Assembly (NCBI GenBank): GCA_029582155.1
Contig: CM055912.1
Span: 2,542,001 to 2,606,000, forward strand
From: Panopea generosa
Lineage: Eukaryota > Mollusca > Bivalvia > Adapedonta > Hiatellidae
Direction: 5' to 3'
Length of the DNA: 64,000 nucleotides
Under the pieces are notes generated by a model. The model saw only the letters and a list, made by a program, of their open reading frames with translations. It did not search any database and was not told the origin of the DNA. A program made the position numbers and the translations under genes. This document shows positions 37,013 to 49,137 of the stretch, piece by piece; position 1 is the first letter of the stretch; each line of letters begins with the position of its first letter.

Positions 37013-37964
37013 CAGATGATACTCACCAACTCGAACTCTGATATTTCGAATTTCCGGTTATCTCAAATTTGAAGTTCGGTCCCGTTTTTTCCCCTTCTTT
37101 TTCTATATTCATTAACTCCTGATATATCAAATTCCAGTAATTCGAATTATTCACTATTTCGAATCTGTTTTTGGGTCCCTCCATCCTAAAATTTATTGAT
37201 TTCTCACTCGTTATTTCGAATTTTTATCAAGAAGATGAAAGGCAAACCGTCGAAGGTGATAATTGTTGATCCCATATCTGTAATTTATCGCTTTGTGTGT
37301 CTGTACTGGCAGGTAAGTTAATTGTGTCATCAAATTGTTAAGATACAAACACGAGCGATACACACGCTAATTAGACAAACAACGCCGAAGCGTTAAAAGA
37401 CGTTTTTGACCTGTGCTATTTTTCGTCTTATTTTTTATTTGTAAAATTGTTGTAACGATTGCTTGTATTTAACCTGTGTTTATATTTCAGTTGCTTATTC
37501 TATTTATTTAATATTCATGTAATTAAAAAGTATCAAAAATAAAAGTATATTTTGTTTATCTATTGTATCACACTCAAAAATATAAAATGTTCACGCACTG
37601 TGCAAATAGACAATTAGCCTACACACGGATAACAACACACAACATACGCTTGCGTAGAAGGAAATAACGCATGTAAACAGTAGAATTTACCACGATTTAA
37701 GATAAATCCACAGTACACATCAATACAAACGCAGTTTATATCATGTGTAAATATAACCACAACGTGTTATATTGAAAAAGAACACAATAAAAAACAAACA
37801 AATAGAGGTATTTATAGGTACAACATGTATATTTTCAACGATTTATGAAGTGGGTGGGGTAACGGTAAAATGTTGAACAAAAATAAACTCCTGATAAATC
37901 GAACTTCGGATATTTCGAATTATTTTTACGGTCCCACGGAATTCGAAATAACGAGTTTCGACTG
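37013..37964. mobile_element. ~950-bp pogo-like element with degraded ends
   Basis: The right end reads TTCGAAATAACGAGTTTCGACTG-type (37,942-37,964) and the left end carries AACTCGAACTCTGATATTTCG (37,030 on), both next to TA. Both subterminal regions repeat TATTTCGAATT. No transposase frame was seen, so it is non-autonomous or dead. Confidence 0.55.
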
Positions 37965-38279
37965 TATATATATATATCAATACTGTTTTATATTGCTACA
38001 GGTATTTTGTATTTAACCAGAGCACACTCATTGTTCATGAAACTGACTATACAAATGTGTTTTCAGTTTTGATCTAAAACTGGCTTCAGATTGAATGTCT
38101 TTCAGACAACTCGGTAGATTATTCCACCATTTGGGACCAACAACGGATCTGTCTGCTAGTTTTGTTCGCCGGCTAGGTATGTTAAAGTTAATGTCGATAT
38201 TAAGAAGAAACCTGTACAGTTAATGTTTTCATTTAGGACAATTGCAAGAAAAACCTGTCTTTACAACTGCAATAAAATA

Positions 38280-40905
38280 AATAAAAAAAATCAAATCAAT
38301 GTGCAGCCTTGCTCGACCAACTTTTTCACTTTTTTTTTTTACTTGTATTGCTGGTTTGTCGAAATTTGGCACTGTTATACATCGAATGGCGATTGCTTTC
38401 TAAAATAATAACAAAAAAGTCTGATACTGATTACCTGACTAACTGATCCGTTGACGTGCTGACCACAGTTTAATAAATAAAATATTGTTAAAAACAGGCA
38501 CAAAAAATCTGGAACAAAACAAGCAAACATTGCTATTTTTGCAATCTGTTGCGCTAAACACCGCCTGATGTTTTTGCAAGTATTGAAAATAAACCATCCT
38601 GTAGTGCTATTGGAATAAATGATAAATTTTTGGAACGAATGATTTAGGCGACAAAACAAATCTCATATAGTCAATGTTCTCAACAAACAAACATTACGAC
38701 TATCTACGGAGACAAAATGTTTCGCCAGTACAACAATTTTACAAATAAATGGATTATATAATATATTATGTTTACGTTATTAAATATTTTTCTCTAAAAG
38801 TATTGAGATTATTATTTAGCAATGCTATTAACGATTTTTTTTCTGCACAATTGAATTCTGATGCAATCTGTAATTGAAGGATTACTTTAGAGATGTGACC
38901 GCCATTTGTAATGACTAATCTTATAATACAAGTAAATACTGCATATGTTACACCTGATTAATAAATGGACCTAACATCAAACCAATGACATCAATGTTCT
39001 AAGTGTAAATCGTATATTTCAAAAGTTTAATATACTTAAATGTAGAAGGTCTTTGAAATAAATATAGTTGTATAAAGTATTTTCTAAGATCAATTGAAAA
39101 AATGGAGATACACATAATTATATAGTATTATTGTCTTCTATGTCAGAAACTTTACAACAAACACTGTGTCTTTTTGTAACTGTTCACTGTAGATTTTTTA
39201 TGTAGTAATTGACATAACAATGGAGCTACAATTAAAATATCTATAAAGACTACGAGACGTATGGAACCACAGTAAATAAACGTCACAGCATAATGATCAG
39301 TTAAAACTTAAATTCATTTAGACAAAGTCAAAGTCGACGCTCTTTAAACTATAAAGGGCTTCAATGCTGATAAATCCTACAGACTGCTAACGTTTTATTC
39401 TCAAAATTGAAATTTGTTTTCTTGTTTAGTTTTAAAGACATCAACACTCTGGGCGGTACAGTTTTATTACTTTTGCTTCAATTAGACTGTAATTTCTAAT
39501 ACTATTTTAAAAGAAATAATTGGTCTATAATTATATTGACACGTGAAAACCCTATTGCTGTTGTGTTTTATATTTCGAGTTAATGCATAGGAAACCAAGA
39601 GAACAATAATATAACCATTTTTATTTTTTGTCAGTTCATGGAGGTTATGAAATTTGTACAACATTTCTAATATGTAGCATCAACATAATCTGGGATTCTA
39701 TGTTGTAGCAAATTTCAATAAGCACAAGCAAAATACTTAAAATGACAAAAACACCGATTCATTCCACTGCAACACAGTATGGTATCATATCATCAATGGA
39801 TGAGTTAACCTATCGTCATTGAATTTATTTAGTTTCTTTATTTGATCTAGAGTAAAATTTGTACACGGTAATTTAACACATGTTCACAATTCAATCTGTT
39901 TGAATATCTAGCGTCATGTATGTCATCAATGTGTAACGGACGATCAATTGACAATAACCGGTCTTTCTTGCGTCAAGCAGTACTCCATCAAACCCTTCTC
40001 CTCAAACTACTGATACCATTCTTAATTGAATCAGAGTTAGAGAGACAAATAACAATAAGAATGCCGTATAACAATCAAAACGGAGACTTTGACCAGATGG
40101 TATTTCGAACTCACAGCCTCTTACTTGATAGTCAAAGGCACTAACGACGGAGCTAACCGGGCCAGGTTCCACGAATAATATTTTTCACATACCTCATAAA
40201 ATGAAAATGACATTTCAGATTCATTTAATGTTTTCCATGGGTTATATTTCATCAAACTGAAAATTGTATGTAAAATTTGAAGACAATATTAAATTGAAAC
40301 AAAATGTACAAAACCTACAGGATTTTGAAGAAAGTTATTATTTACTTCAGTACGAGAACCGTTTTATCACAGAGCCGAAACGCTTCAGAAACGCTTAGTA
40401 AACGAACGCTAAACGCTAACGATTAAACAAGCGTTTTGGTTGCTGATTGGATAATCTAATCTATGTTTATCTAATCAGCATCTAGAACGATTAGCGAAAA
40501 TGTTTATTACTATAGTTAACAATATAAATTATATAACAATTTGATAATACCGTAAGAATAAACTAAATCGTCATCAAGATTTTTTTTTCAATAATTACTT
40601 TTAGAGTTATCCATTTCAAATACAAAGGAAATGGTAATTGCCATAATAAATCATCACAGAATATGTAGCCTAATGCCATCTTTGTCGGACAGGCAATCCA
40701 TATAAATCCAAGAATCGCTTCTCTGGCTAAACTCCGTATTATATTTAGATATAAAATAAATCTACAGGGAAACAAGAACCGTTATATTTAATCCAGCTGA
40801 CGGCATTTAAATGCAACTTCATTACAATGGCAACTATCAAATTTTGTTGTACTGCATTTTTTATGACCGAGTCATTACATTCTAGGCAAAACTATTTGAA
40901 AATAT
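38280..40905. repeat. Duplication cluster, unit 1
   Basis: Aligned in order with 41,035-49,000: block at 38,548-38,860 with 41,478-41,800, block at 39,099-39,700 with 45,033-45,640 (shared CACAGCATAATGATCAGTTA), and block at 40,555-40,905 with 48,650-49,000 (shared GGACAGGCAATCCATATAAA). A SINE relic sits at the same relative place in both (39,899 and 45,860). No gene is recognised; frames of 60-94 codons have no domain. Confidence 0.8.
39899..40165 (-). mobile_element. Degenerate tRNA-derived SINE (AATATTTAGCGTCAT family)
   Basis: Aligned along its length with the SINEs at 50.5 and 54.1 kb: TGAATATCTAGCGTCATG at the tail end, GAGAGACAAATAACAATAAG in the body, TTCGAACTCACAGCCTC and AGCTAACCGGGCC at the tRNA-like head. 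The oldest-looking copy of the family in the window. Confidence 0.75.
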
Positions 40906-41034
40906 AACGCATTGCAAAACACCAAACAGTCAAATTTAAAAATACAAGAAATTTAGTTACTATTTCTGTTCATAGTAATAAAACGAATACTTATTAATAA
41001 AACTTGTCTTTCAGCTTATAATTAATGTAAGAAC

Positions 41035-41860
41035 TCATTGTTTAACAACTGAGTATTGTATAAAACAGGCAAAAAATTGAACAAAACAAACAGAAATAAG
41101 TCCATTATTGTCATATGTTGCATGCGAAAGGGTCAAGTCGTTACTAACAAAAACGGAGGTAATTAATTGTATACAGATATATATACACATACAGAAAAGA
41201 CAGTAAAGTACCATGTTTGCTTGATTGAGTGGTTCTATAAAGCACCATGTTTGCTTGTGAAACTTTTTCAACTCCTTTTAGATCTTTATATTTATATTTT
41301 CATTAAAACTTATTTGGCTGATATTATAATTCTTTAAACAACTATTAGTTAATAAAACTTATAAATAAATTATATGAAAATATATTTGTTTCGACTTTCC
41401 TTTCCATTTTCATCATCATGTTTGAATTATGAATCAGACCTAGATAGGAACCTGGTTTAAAGGGTTTCCCCTAAAACACAACCCGCTACACATTAAACAT
41501 CGCCTGATGCTGAAAGCAAGCACTAAAATGAACCATCACGCAGTAATATTAAAACAGATGGTAAAATCTTCTAACAAATAATTTGGGCGACAAAATAATT
41601 CTTTAGTAGTCAACGTTCTCCATAAACAAACAGGACAACTATCAACAGAGACAAAATGTTTCGCCAGTACATCAATTTTCCAAATTTATTGATAATATTG
41701 TGATTCAGTTATTAAATGTTCTTCTCGTCTAAGTATTCATATAAGTTTTTAGCAAGACTATTAAAGAAATATCTGTGCACAATAAACAACGGTTACTATT
41801 TTAAATTAAATAATTCAATTATTTTAGACAATGCATATCACCATTAAATTAGAAAAACTA
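41035..41860. repeat. Duplication cluster, start of unit 2
   Basis: AAAACAGGCAAAAAATTG (41,063) parallels 38,490; CATCGCCTGATGCTGAAAGC (41,500) parallels 38,560; AGACAAAATGTTTCGCCAG (41,651) parallels 38,711. Unit 2 is interrupted by the insertions that follow. Confidence 0.65.
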
Positions 41861-42567
41861 TTTAATATATCACTGACAGAAAAGCAAACACTAGCCCTAA
41901 TACGTTTTGGGAACTTATTAAAGGTACTATACGCAATGTTACTATCCATTACTGCAGTTTAAAAAAAAAAAAGAAGAAAAATTAGATGAAACAAAAATTA
42001 TCGAAGAAATAGACATATTAGAAATAAAACTAGTAAATGAGCCAAAAATGAGTAAACACCAAACCAATGGCCAAATGACAATGTATAATGATGTAACTAA
42101 ATATATACAAGGAGCTTGTTTACAACAGAATAATGTTAAAATTATTCATTGTTAAATGCTAATTCGTCTTTGAATTCTTGAATATGCCTGATTGTTGATA
42201 GCAGTATATGATTCTGACATAATTCATTTTGGTGAATTTCTGATATTCTAATATATTTCTTCAACATAGAACAGAACAGAACAGAACATTTCTTTATCCC
42301 AACTAATACAACGTGCATCTCCTTAGCATACATGTGTACATGAGGTAAACAAGTTAACGAATCATAAATAATAATGTTAATACTATTGATGTCCTAATAT
42401 TTTTATCCTTTATCTTGGTTTTATCATTTTTTATTACAGAGGATGAATCAATACTCACGTAGCGTTATTATTTTAGTAACTCTTTTGTCTTTTAGAGCAT
42501 ATGCTATGTATTGAGCATCGTTGGAAACCTACGCATAATCCATTCCGATACTCTTCATTTATCACCC
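41861..42567. other. AT-rich DNA with a short (GAACA)n tract
   Basis: About four GAACA pentamers lie at 42,268-42,288. A 63-codon minus-strand frame crosses them and is not supported. Nothing else recognised. Confidence 0.5.
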
Positions 42568-42568
42568 G

Positions 42569-42995
42569 TGGCTTTGCTTCTTTTCTACCAAGCCACGATA
42601 ATGCAACCATATGATTGGTTCCTTCACAATTTCACGAAGAACGTTATCCAATCGGCACGCTAGTTTCATGCAAACGCGGTTTTGACAAGACATCGTTAAC
42701 GTTAGCTGTATTTTGTTCTGTTCTGTTCAAATAAAAGGATGCAGAGCTAGCGTAATTTTCAATGGGAATTGAGAGTATCAGAAATGACACCCGTGGGTAT
42801 TAAATTAGCTTTGCGTCGTTTCTACCAAGCCACGATGCAACCGTATGATTGGTTCCTTTACGATTTCACGAAGGGAATGTTATCCAATCGCAACGCAAGT
42901 ATCATGCAAACACCGGTTTGACAAGACGTTGTTAACGTTAGATGAATTGTGTTCTGTTCTATTCAAATAGAAACATGTAAAGCTAGCGTCCCACT
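42569..42995. repeat. ~237-bp tandem duplication
   Basis: TTTCTACCAAGCCACGAT begins at ~42,582 and ~42,819; both copies continue through GATTGGTTCCTT, TTTCACGAAG, GTTATCCAATCG and TTGACAAGAC to AGCTAGCGT. It ends where the second Helentron-like element begins. Confidence 0.85.
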
Positions 42996-45028
42996 CTTGG
43001 GGATTTGTTATGAGCAGAAAAAGTGTTTTTGTACACATAGATGTGAAAATGTAAAAAAGTTTTCCCTATAATATTCCGATGTAAAAGTAAAAGTGATCTT
43101 GCAAGGCCCAAATTTATCACAGTCCCTTGATATGCAGAATATTCAATCCTTGCTGGTGTAAGGATAATTTATATGAAATATGAACTAGTTTGACTGACAG
43201 GTTACTGAGAGAAAGATTTATGAAAATTCCCAGTTTTAATCATATTGCCCCTAACCACCTTGCCCTTATGGAAATTCAATTCTCTTTATTGAACTAAATC
43301 AAATTTACTGTTACTAGACAATGCTTTAAATCTCAAATGGAAAAACATATTTACACAAATGGACGAAACAATGAAAAATTTCCATTTTCCCATAGTATTT
43401 CTAGAAACTCAAAATCCTCTTACAGTGCCTCAATACATTCCAGTTCCCTTTGATTTGTACAAACTACGAACTCATAATCATAGGGATAATTTATATCAAA
43501 TATAAACAAATCTGACTGACCAGTTGTTGAGAATAAGAATTATGACAATGTCCAATTTTAACAATTTTGTAACCCCACCTGGCCTCTTTTAGAAAGTCAA
43601 TCCTTCGTATCAAACAAAATCGTATTTGTAATGACTAGAAGGTGCTTTAAAACTGAAATTGAATAAATCAAAATCATAAATGGATGAAAACATTAGCATT
43701 TTCTATTTCCCCACAGTGTTCCTATATAAAACTCAAAGTCCCCTTACAAGGCCCCAATAAATACAAGTCCCTTGATTTGTACAACCTTTAAACCAATACT
43801 CATTGGGATAATCTATATAAAATATGAACAAATCTGACTGACCGGTTGTTGAGAAGAAGATTCTTGAAACTTTTCTAATTTAACCCTTATTTGACCCACC
43901 CTGGTCACTTTTGGAAAATCAATTCTCCTTATTAAACCATATCTTATTTCTATGACTAGACGATGCTTCTGAACTCAAACTGAATAATATTTTTGCTTAA
44001 ATGGATGAAAAAAAAAATAGAATTTTCCGTTTTCCCCATAGTATTCCTATATAAAACTAGAAGTGCCCTTACAGGGCCCCTATAAATACCAGCCCCTTAA
44101 TTTGTACAAACTTATAACCCATACGCATAGGGATAATCTATATCAAATATGAACAAATTTGTCTTACCGAGTTAAGAAGAAGGTTTTTTTTTATTTTTTT
44201 CCCCATTTTAACCCCTTTTTAAACCACCATGTCCCCTTATGGCAAGTCAATTCTCCTTATTGAACCAAATCGTATTTCCTATGACTAGATGATACTTTAG
44301 AACTCAAATTTGATAACAATTTTGCCTCAACGGATGAACAAATGAGAATTTCTGTTTTCCCATAGTACCCCCATGTAAAGTCCCCTCACAAGGCCCCTAT
44401 AGATATTAGTCCCTTAATAGTTATTTTCATTTATTCAAACCCCTACACATAATTTATACCAAATATGAACAAATCTGACATACAGGTTCTTAAGGAAACG
44501 ATTTTTGTATTTCCAATTTTTACCCCTTTGAGGCCCCTCTTGAAATCTTAAGACAGTGGAACCAAGTATTTTTTACAAATATAAACCTCCTCCAAACAAT
44601 GCTTTTGTGAATATATAGGAAAAATCAGTTCCTTTTTAAAAAAAAGTCAAAGTTTATTATAATGAAATGTGTCCCCCAATTGAACCTTCGGGGTGGGGTC
44701 ATTTTTAACCCAAAGGGACATCATTTGAACAAATCTAACAGAACTATAGTTGGTTATTATTACTACATAAATATTTCCAAAATCTGTAGGGCGGTTCACG
44801 AGAAGAAGATTTTTTAAATTTTGGACTATCTGTAGAAACGGCAGCCACCTTGAATTTTAGGTCGAAAAAAATCTTCTGTATAGTTTCCTATGCAATTGAA
44901 ACATCCATGTGAAGTTTCAGTTTAATTGGACTAGTGGTTTCAGAGAAAGTGCTGCTAACGAACGAAAGACGGCACACGACGGACGAAAGACGCCAGACGC
45001 CAGACGCCAGACGACGGTCAAGTAAAGC
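42985..45028 (+). mobile_element. Helentron/'pearl'-like element (copy 2) with ~320-bp tandem monomers
   Basis: From ~43,080 to ~44,640 it holds four to five ~320-bp monomers. Their boundary word (CCCATAGTATTTC / CCCACAGTGTTCC / CCCATAGTATTCC / CCCATAGTACCCC) lies near 43,396, 43,715, 44,036 and 44,360. Each carries GGGATAATTTATAT-, GAACAAATCTGACTGAC- and TTCTCCTTATTGAACCA-type words. The distal part matches copy 1 (GGGTCATTTTTAACCC, TCTAACAGAACTATAG, AGTTTCCTATGCAATTGAAA) and ends in repeated GACGCCA/GACGGAC words. The AACAAGAGGC start is absent, so the left end is truncated. Confidence 0.65.
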
Positions 45029-45032
45029 TTAA

Positions 45033-46030
45033 AATGGAGATACATATATATATATATATATATTAGTATTATCTTCTATGTCAGAAGAATTACAACATAT
45101 GTTGTATCTTTCAGGAACTGTTCCTTGTTATTTTTTTATATGTTGTAATTGACATTACAATGGAGCCACAAATAAAGACAGCGAGACGTATGAAACTAAT
45201 GTGAATTAATGTCACAGCATAATGATCAGTTAAAACTTAAATTCATTTAGACAGAGTCGAAGTAGACGCTCTTTAAACTATAAAGGACTATGTTGCTGAT
45301 AAATCCTACAGACTGCTAACGTTTTATTATCAAAATTGAAATTTATTTTCTTGTTTGGTTTTAAAGACATCAACACACTCTGGGCTGTACAGTTTTATTA
45401 CTTTTGTTTCAATTAGACTAATACTATTTTAATAAAATATGTTTAAACTAAACAAACAAATAAATTAGTCTATTATTACATTGACGCGTGAAAACCCTAT
45501 TGCTGATGTGTTTTCTATTTCGAGTTAACGCATAAGATACTGAGAGGACAAAAACGTACCCATTTTTATTTTAGTCAGTTGATTGAGGATATGATATTTG
45601 TAGAACACCCTTTAAAATAAATAGCACCAAATGATACTTGGATTCTATTTTCCAATCAAATAAATTAGGAAAATCCCTCAAAAATGGCGAACAGATCGGA
45701 GAACGACATTTTTCGGCTGCAACTCAGCACGCTAAAGTAGCAATGGATGAATTAAAATTGTGTATTTGTTGCAATTGAGTTATTGATATTATTTGCAATA
45801 TATTGAGAGTTGCACATGGATTTATAATGTATTCGAATGTTATACACGCATACTTTTCATGAATCTATTTAGCGTCATTTTATGCTATTAAGATTACGAA
45901 CGACCATTAAAACTAAACACTGTTTTCTGAGATCCTGGAAGGTAAACCAGAGATCTAGCACATCAATCTACGAAAATAACTGATAACTTTTCTACTAGAA
46001 GCAGCTGAGAGACATATACATCAAAACAAT
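45033..46030. repeat. Duplication cluster, unit 2 resumed, with truncated SINE
   Basis: 45,033-45,640 parallels 39,099-39,700. A truncated, diverged minus-strand SINE (GAATCTATTTAGCGTCATTT to GAGAGACATA, 45,860-46,016) sits at the position of the SINE in unit 1, so that insertion predates the duplication. Confidence 0.7.
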
Positions 46031-46058
46031 ATATACACCTATACCTATGAATGTTAAT

Positions 46059-46435
46059 CTGATCACCTCGACCTAAATGCTACGCAATAGACCTCTGACA
46101 TAATAAGGTGCCATTTTGGAACTACTGTCAGTCACATGATAAAATAAAATGGCGGCCCCCTTATATACATGTACGTTGAAAATACAAACGTTGGTTAATC
46201 AAGATTAATATTTGAAATTTCTCTATAAACATTACCCATGTCGAGTGTATAAATAAAAAAATCGATATAATAACGCCATATATTCAACTTAATGACGGAT
46301 ATATTACTTTCACGCGAATGAACACAGACTTGTAACACAGGCGAATAGTGTTGGTGTATTCTAGAGCTATACACGAGGTGTATTATACGGAGAATACGGA
46401 AATACCCGATGTTTCACGATTGCTACGAATGTATA
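46059..46435 (+). mobile_element. ~380-bp dispersed repeat, copy 1 (AATACCCGATGTTTCACGAT family)
   Basis: Parallels 51,485-51,862 along its length: CGCAATAGACCTCTGACATA, ATAAAATAAAATGGCGG, CTTATATACATGTACGTTGA, GCGAATGAACACAGACTTGT and GTATTCTAGAGCTATAC, ending in TACGGAAATACCCGATGTTT. No terminal inverted repeats were seen; class unknown. Confidence 0.85.
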
Positions 46436-46689
46436 ACCATATGAATATAAGTATTATGTCTGAATATTCCTATTCATGAAGTCACATTAGCTTTGAAAAT
46501 ATGAATACATAATCCAACAACAGGCAAACTGGTATTTTTTAATTATATCTAAGAAAATTAAACAGAGGGGAATATTATTATTGATACACCTTGCGTCACA
46601 TATGACGTTGAATGTGCGAAATAGTATACACACGCTATGTTTCATTAAAAATGGAAAAGAATTTAACGCCATTTTCAACATATGTCAGG

Positions 46690-46873
46690 TTATATAGTTT
46701 TATTGGTGGAGGAAGACCTCAGTATGAATATGAGTAGAACCAACGTCATTCTGCAAGTAACTAGCAAATGTAATCACATGCAGTTTTTGGAACCTATGAT
46801 TTGAACCTACGACCTCAGCGGCGAGAGGTATGGATCTTTAGACGGCGCATTAGACCACTCAGCCACGGAGGTC
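46690..46873 (-). mobile_element. tRNA-derived SINE, second family, copy 1
   Basis: On the minus strand it starts CCTCCGTGGCTGAGTGGTCT (A box) with B-box GGTTCAAATC and a long variable arm as in Leu/Ser tRNAs, then GAGGTCTTCCTCCACCA and TAAAACTATATA. The same central segment is in the copy at 57.2 kb. Confidence 0.75.
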
Positions 46874-46984
46874 CATGGAATTTAAGGGTCTGCAAAAATG
46901 TCATATATTGAGATATTTTAATTTCATATTTGCATCGTGTAATTTTAAGAAAATGTTTCCAGTGACAATCTTTCTTAACTGTCG

Positions 46985-47225
46985 TGTATCTCCTTTACCA
47001 CGTGTATCCCCTTGACCACGTGTTGCCCCTTGACCACGTGTATCCCCTTGACCACGTGTCTCCCCTTGACAACGTGCATGCCCTTGACCACGTGTATCCC
47101 CTTGACAACGTGTATCCCCTTAACCACGTGCATCCCCTTGACCACGTGTCTCCCCATGACCAATTGTATCCCCTTGACCACATGTTGCCACTTGACCACG
47201 TGTATCTCCTTGCCCACGTGTTACT
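46985..47225. repeat. 18-bp minisatellite with CACGTG in most units
   Basis: About 13 units of GACCACGTGTATCCCCTT and variants. As 18 is a multiple of three, six-residue repeats read on both strands (PLDHVY-like and HVVKGI-like). Open frames on both strands at once indicate composition, not coding. Confidence 0.95.
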
Positions 47226-48485
47226 TTTAGACTTCTATGATACATGTAGTTTGGTAAATACCAATACATGCAGATCGGTCATCTAAATGTGTGTAGACAT
47301 ATCTCATCAAATTCAAATGATATTTCAGATTCATAAGTTTCTCATCTATCTATCTATCTCTCAATTCTGCTGCACATCCTCTCGGGATATAAAGAGCAGT
47401 TGCGAGCCTGTGTCTGTTAGCAGAAAAAGTTAAAAGATAAACAGTAGGAAAAGTTGTAAAGAATAGGTGAGGAATATTAAAATTGAGTGCAGTAGGTAAA
47501 ATCAGGTTAAAAATAACATTTCAAGGCTTACGGTTTGTTATGGGGGATGGTGTCAACTGCGAGTTTAAACTTATCGAAGTCTTGCATCAATGCAACGGGT
47601 TGTTTACGCATAAAAATGACAACACATAACCCTTAATCTTTCACAGTACTCTTTATGTACAGATAATTACGCGTAATTACATAAATGGTGGTGAACACTT
47701 TTTATGTGTAAACTGCAGAGTATAACTGGTCAGTTGTATTGTTTTTTTTGAGAGATGAAGATGTGTTATGTTACAAAAAGGTCTGAGACCTTGCATAGGA
47801 ATAGAAAAATGGCGTGTTCAAGTGAAGATAATAGGTCGAATACAAGATGAGGCGAGAGTGACAATATAAAGTTGATGTTCAAAAACTCTAGTGAAGTTCG
47901 GTGACTGATATATTGTAAATATTTGATATTGCTGGAATTATGTTTTTGTCTTATATTGAGCAACGCATCAACTCAAATGTCTATCACCACGTAATACAAT
48001 ATCTATATGTTAAAACGATTCATATTGAATTCCTCAATACCATTTCTATATAGTAAAAGATATTACCTTTTTGGCCACGGTGATAAATGGTACTATGAAG
48101 TATCATGACGGTGCCAAATACAAAGGCTACAGTTCATATCGAATCTATGGTGAAAGTAAGTTCATTTAAGTATGGAAATATGCAGTACGAACGCCACAAC
48201 CTAAGAACGCAGCTATATTTCTTCCGTGGTCGGGACTTTGTTTTGTGTTCTAACCGGAAACTTTTTCAGAATAACGGGAAAATGTTCACAATTTTATTTA
48301 GAAAATTTACTTTTTTGCACCAATTTTCTGTCAAAATGTGATATTGTCATGTGATTTTGACAAATATCACTCAGCGAGTCGCTAGGGTTCCTACTAAAGA
48401 GGCGTGAAACAGATGATACGTGGATCCACGACATGTATAGATTCCATGGTGATGTTTAAGTGCACAACTTATATACATACAAACA
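47226..48485. other. AT-rich intergenic DNA with a (CTAT)n tract
   Basis: A short (CTAT)n tract lies at 47,344-47,359. Frames of 65-78 codons have no recognisable domain. Confidence 0.5.
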
Positions 48486-48659
48486 ATGTATGTTACGGAG
48501 GGCCCCAAGCGCCAAATTTTAAAGCAGGATATAAGCATCGTGCTCCGTGATTACTTCAGGGCAGCCGCAATCCCAGCTGTGACTGTGTTCAAGGTTGGGA
48601 CTTCGACGAGGCTCTGCGGCAGCTGGTACGATGATGGTAACACCATTAGTCTAAACTAA
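48486..48659 (+). CDS. 57-residue open frame of unknown identity in a GC-richer island
   Basis: ATG to TAA, 58 codons, in a stretch clearly richer in G+C and CpG than its surroundings. The translation (start MYVTEGPKRQILKQDISI; end GSWYDDGNTISLN) is balanced in composition, but no domain is recognised. The minus strand is also open over most of it, ending in a Cys/His/Trp-containing stretch (HSHSWDCGCPEV). It could be a fragment of a retroelement, a decayed exon or a GC-rich repeat. It abuts a duplication-cluster block (48,650). Confidence 0.2.
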   Translation: MYVTEGPKRQILKQDISIVLRDYFRAAAIPAVTVFKVGTSTRLCGSWYDDGNTISLN

Positions 48660-49000
48660 ATCGCCGTCAAGAATGTTTAAACCAAAGTAATTGCCTCTAT
48701 ACTTCTAATCATTTCAAATACAAAGAAAATTGTAATTGAAATAATACACCATCTTAGAATGTGAAGTATACTGCTTTGCCGGACAGGCAATCCATATAAA
48801 TCCATTAATCGCTTTTCTGGCTAAACTTTGTACTATATTTAGACATATAAGAAATCTACAGAAAACAAGTATCATTATATTTTATCCTGCTGATGACACT
48901 TAAAGCAACGTCGTCACCAAGGCAACTATCAAATCTGGTTATGCTGAAGATTTTATGGCTGAGTCGTTACAATGTAGGCAAATATATGTGACAATATAAT
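48650..49000. repeat. Duplication cluster, last block of unit 2
   Basis: Parallels 40,555-40,905 from AAACTAAATCG through GGACAGGCAATCCATATAAA and AAGGCAACTATCAAAT to GTAGGCAAA. Noncoding. Confidence 0.85.
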
Positions 49001-49033
49001 GTAAAAATACATAAAAGTACATAAAAATATATG

Positions 49034-49127
49034 CCAGGCCCGATTAGCTCATTCGTTAGCACGTCTGACTATCAATCCAGGGTCGAAAGTTCGAATCCCG
49101 TCCGGCAACACTCTCCGTGGTGGTAGA
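49034..49127 (+). mobile_element. SINE head (Asp-like tRNA), 3'-truncated
   Basis: GGCCCGATTAGCTCATTCG (A box) and AGTTCGAATCCCG (B box) match the tRNA-like heads of the SINEs at 50.5 and 54.1 kb in the opposite orientation. The body ends shortly after CTCTCCGTGGTGG. Confidence 0.75.
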
Positions 49128-49137
49128 TTTATAAAGT

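Noticed and set aside
46975..47286. Repeat-protein-like frames on both strands
   Set aside because: An 18-bp minisatellite is open on both strands at once, so composition rather than coding.
49034..49110. tRNA-Asp gene
   Set aside because: Same sequence as the head of full SINEs at 50.5 and 54.1 kb.
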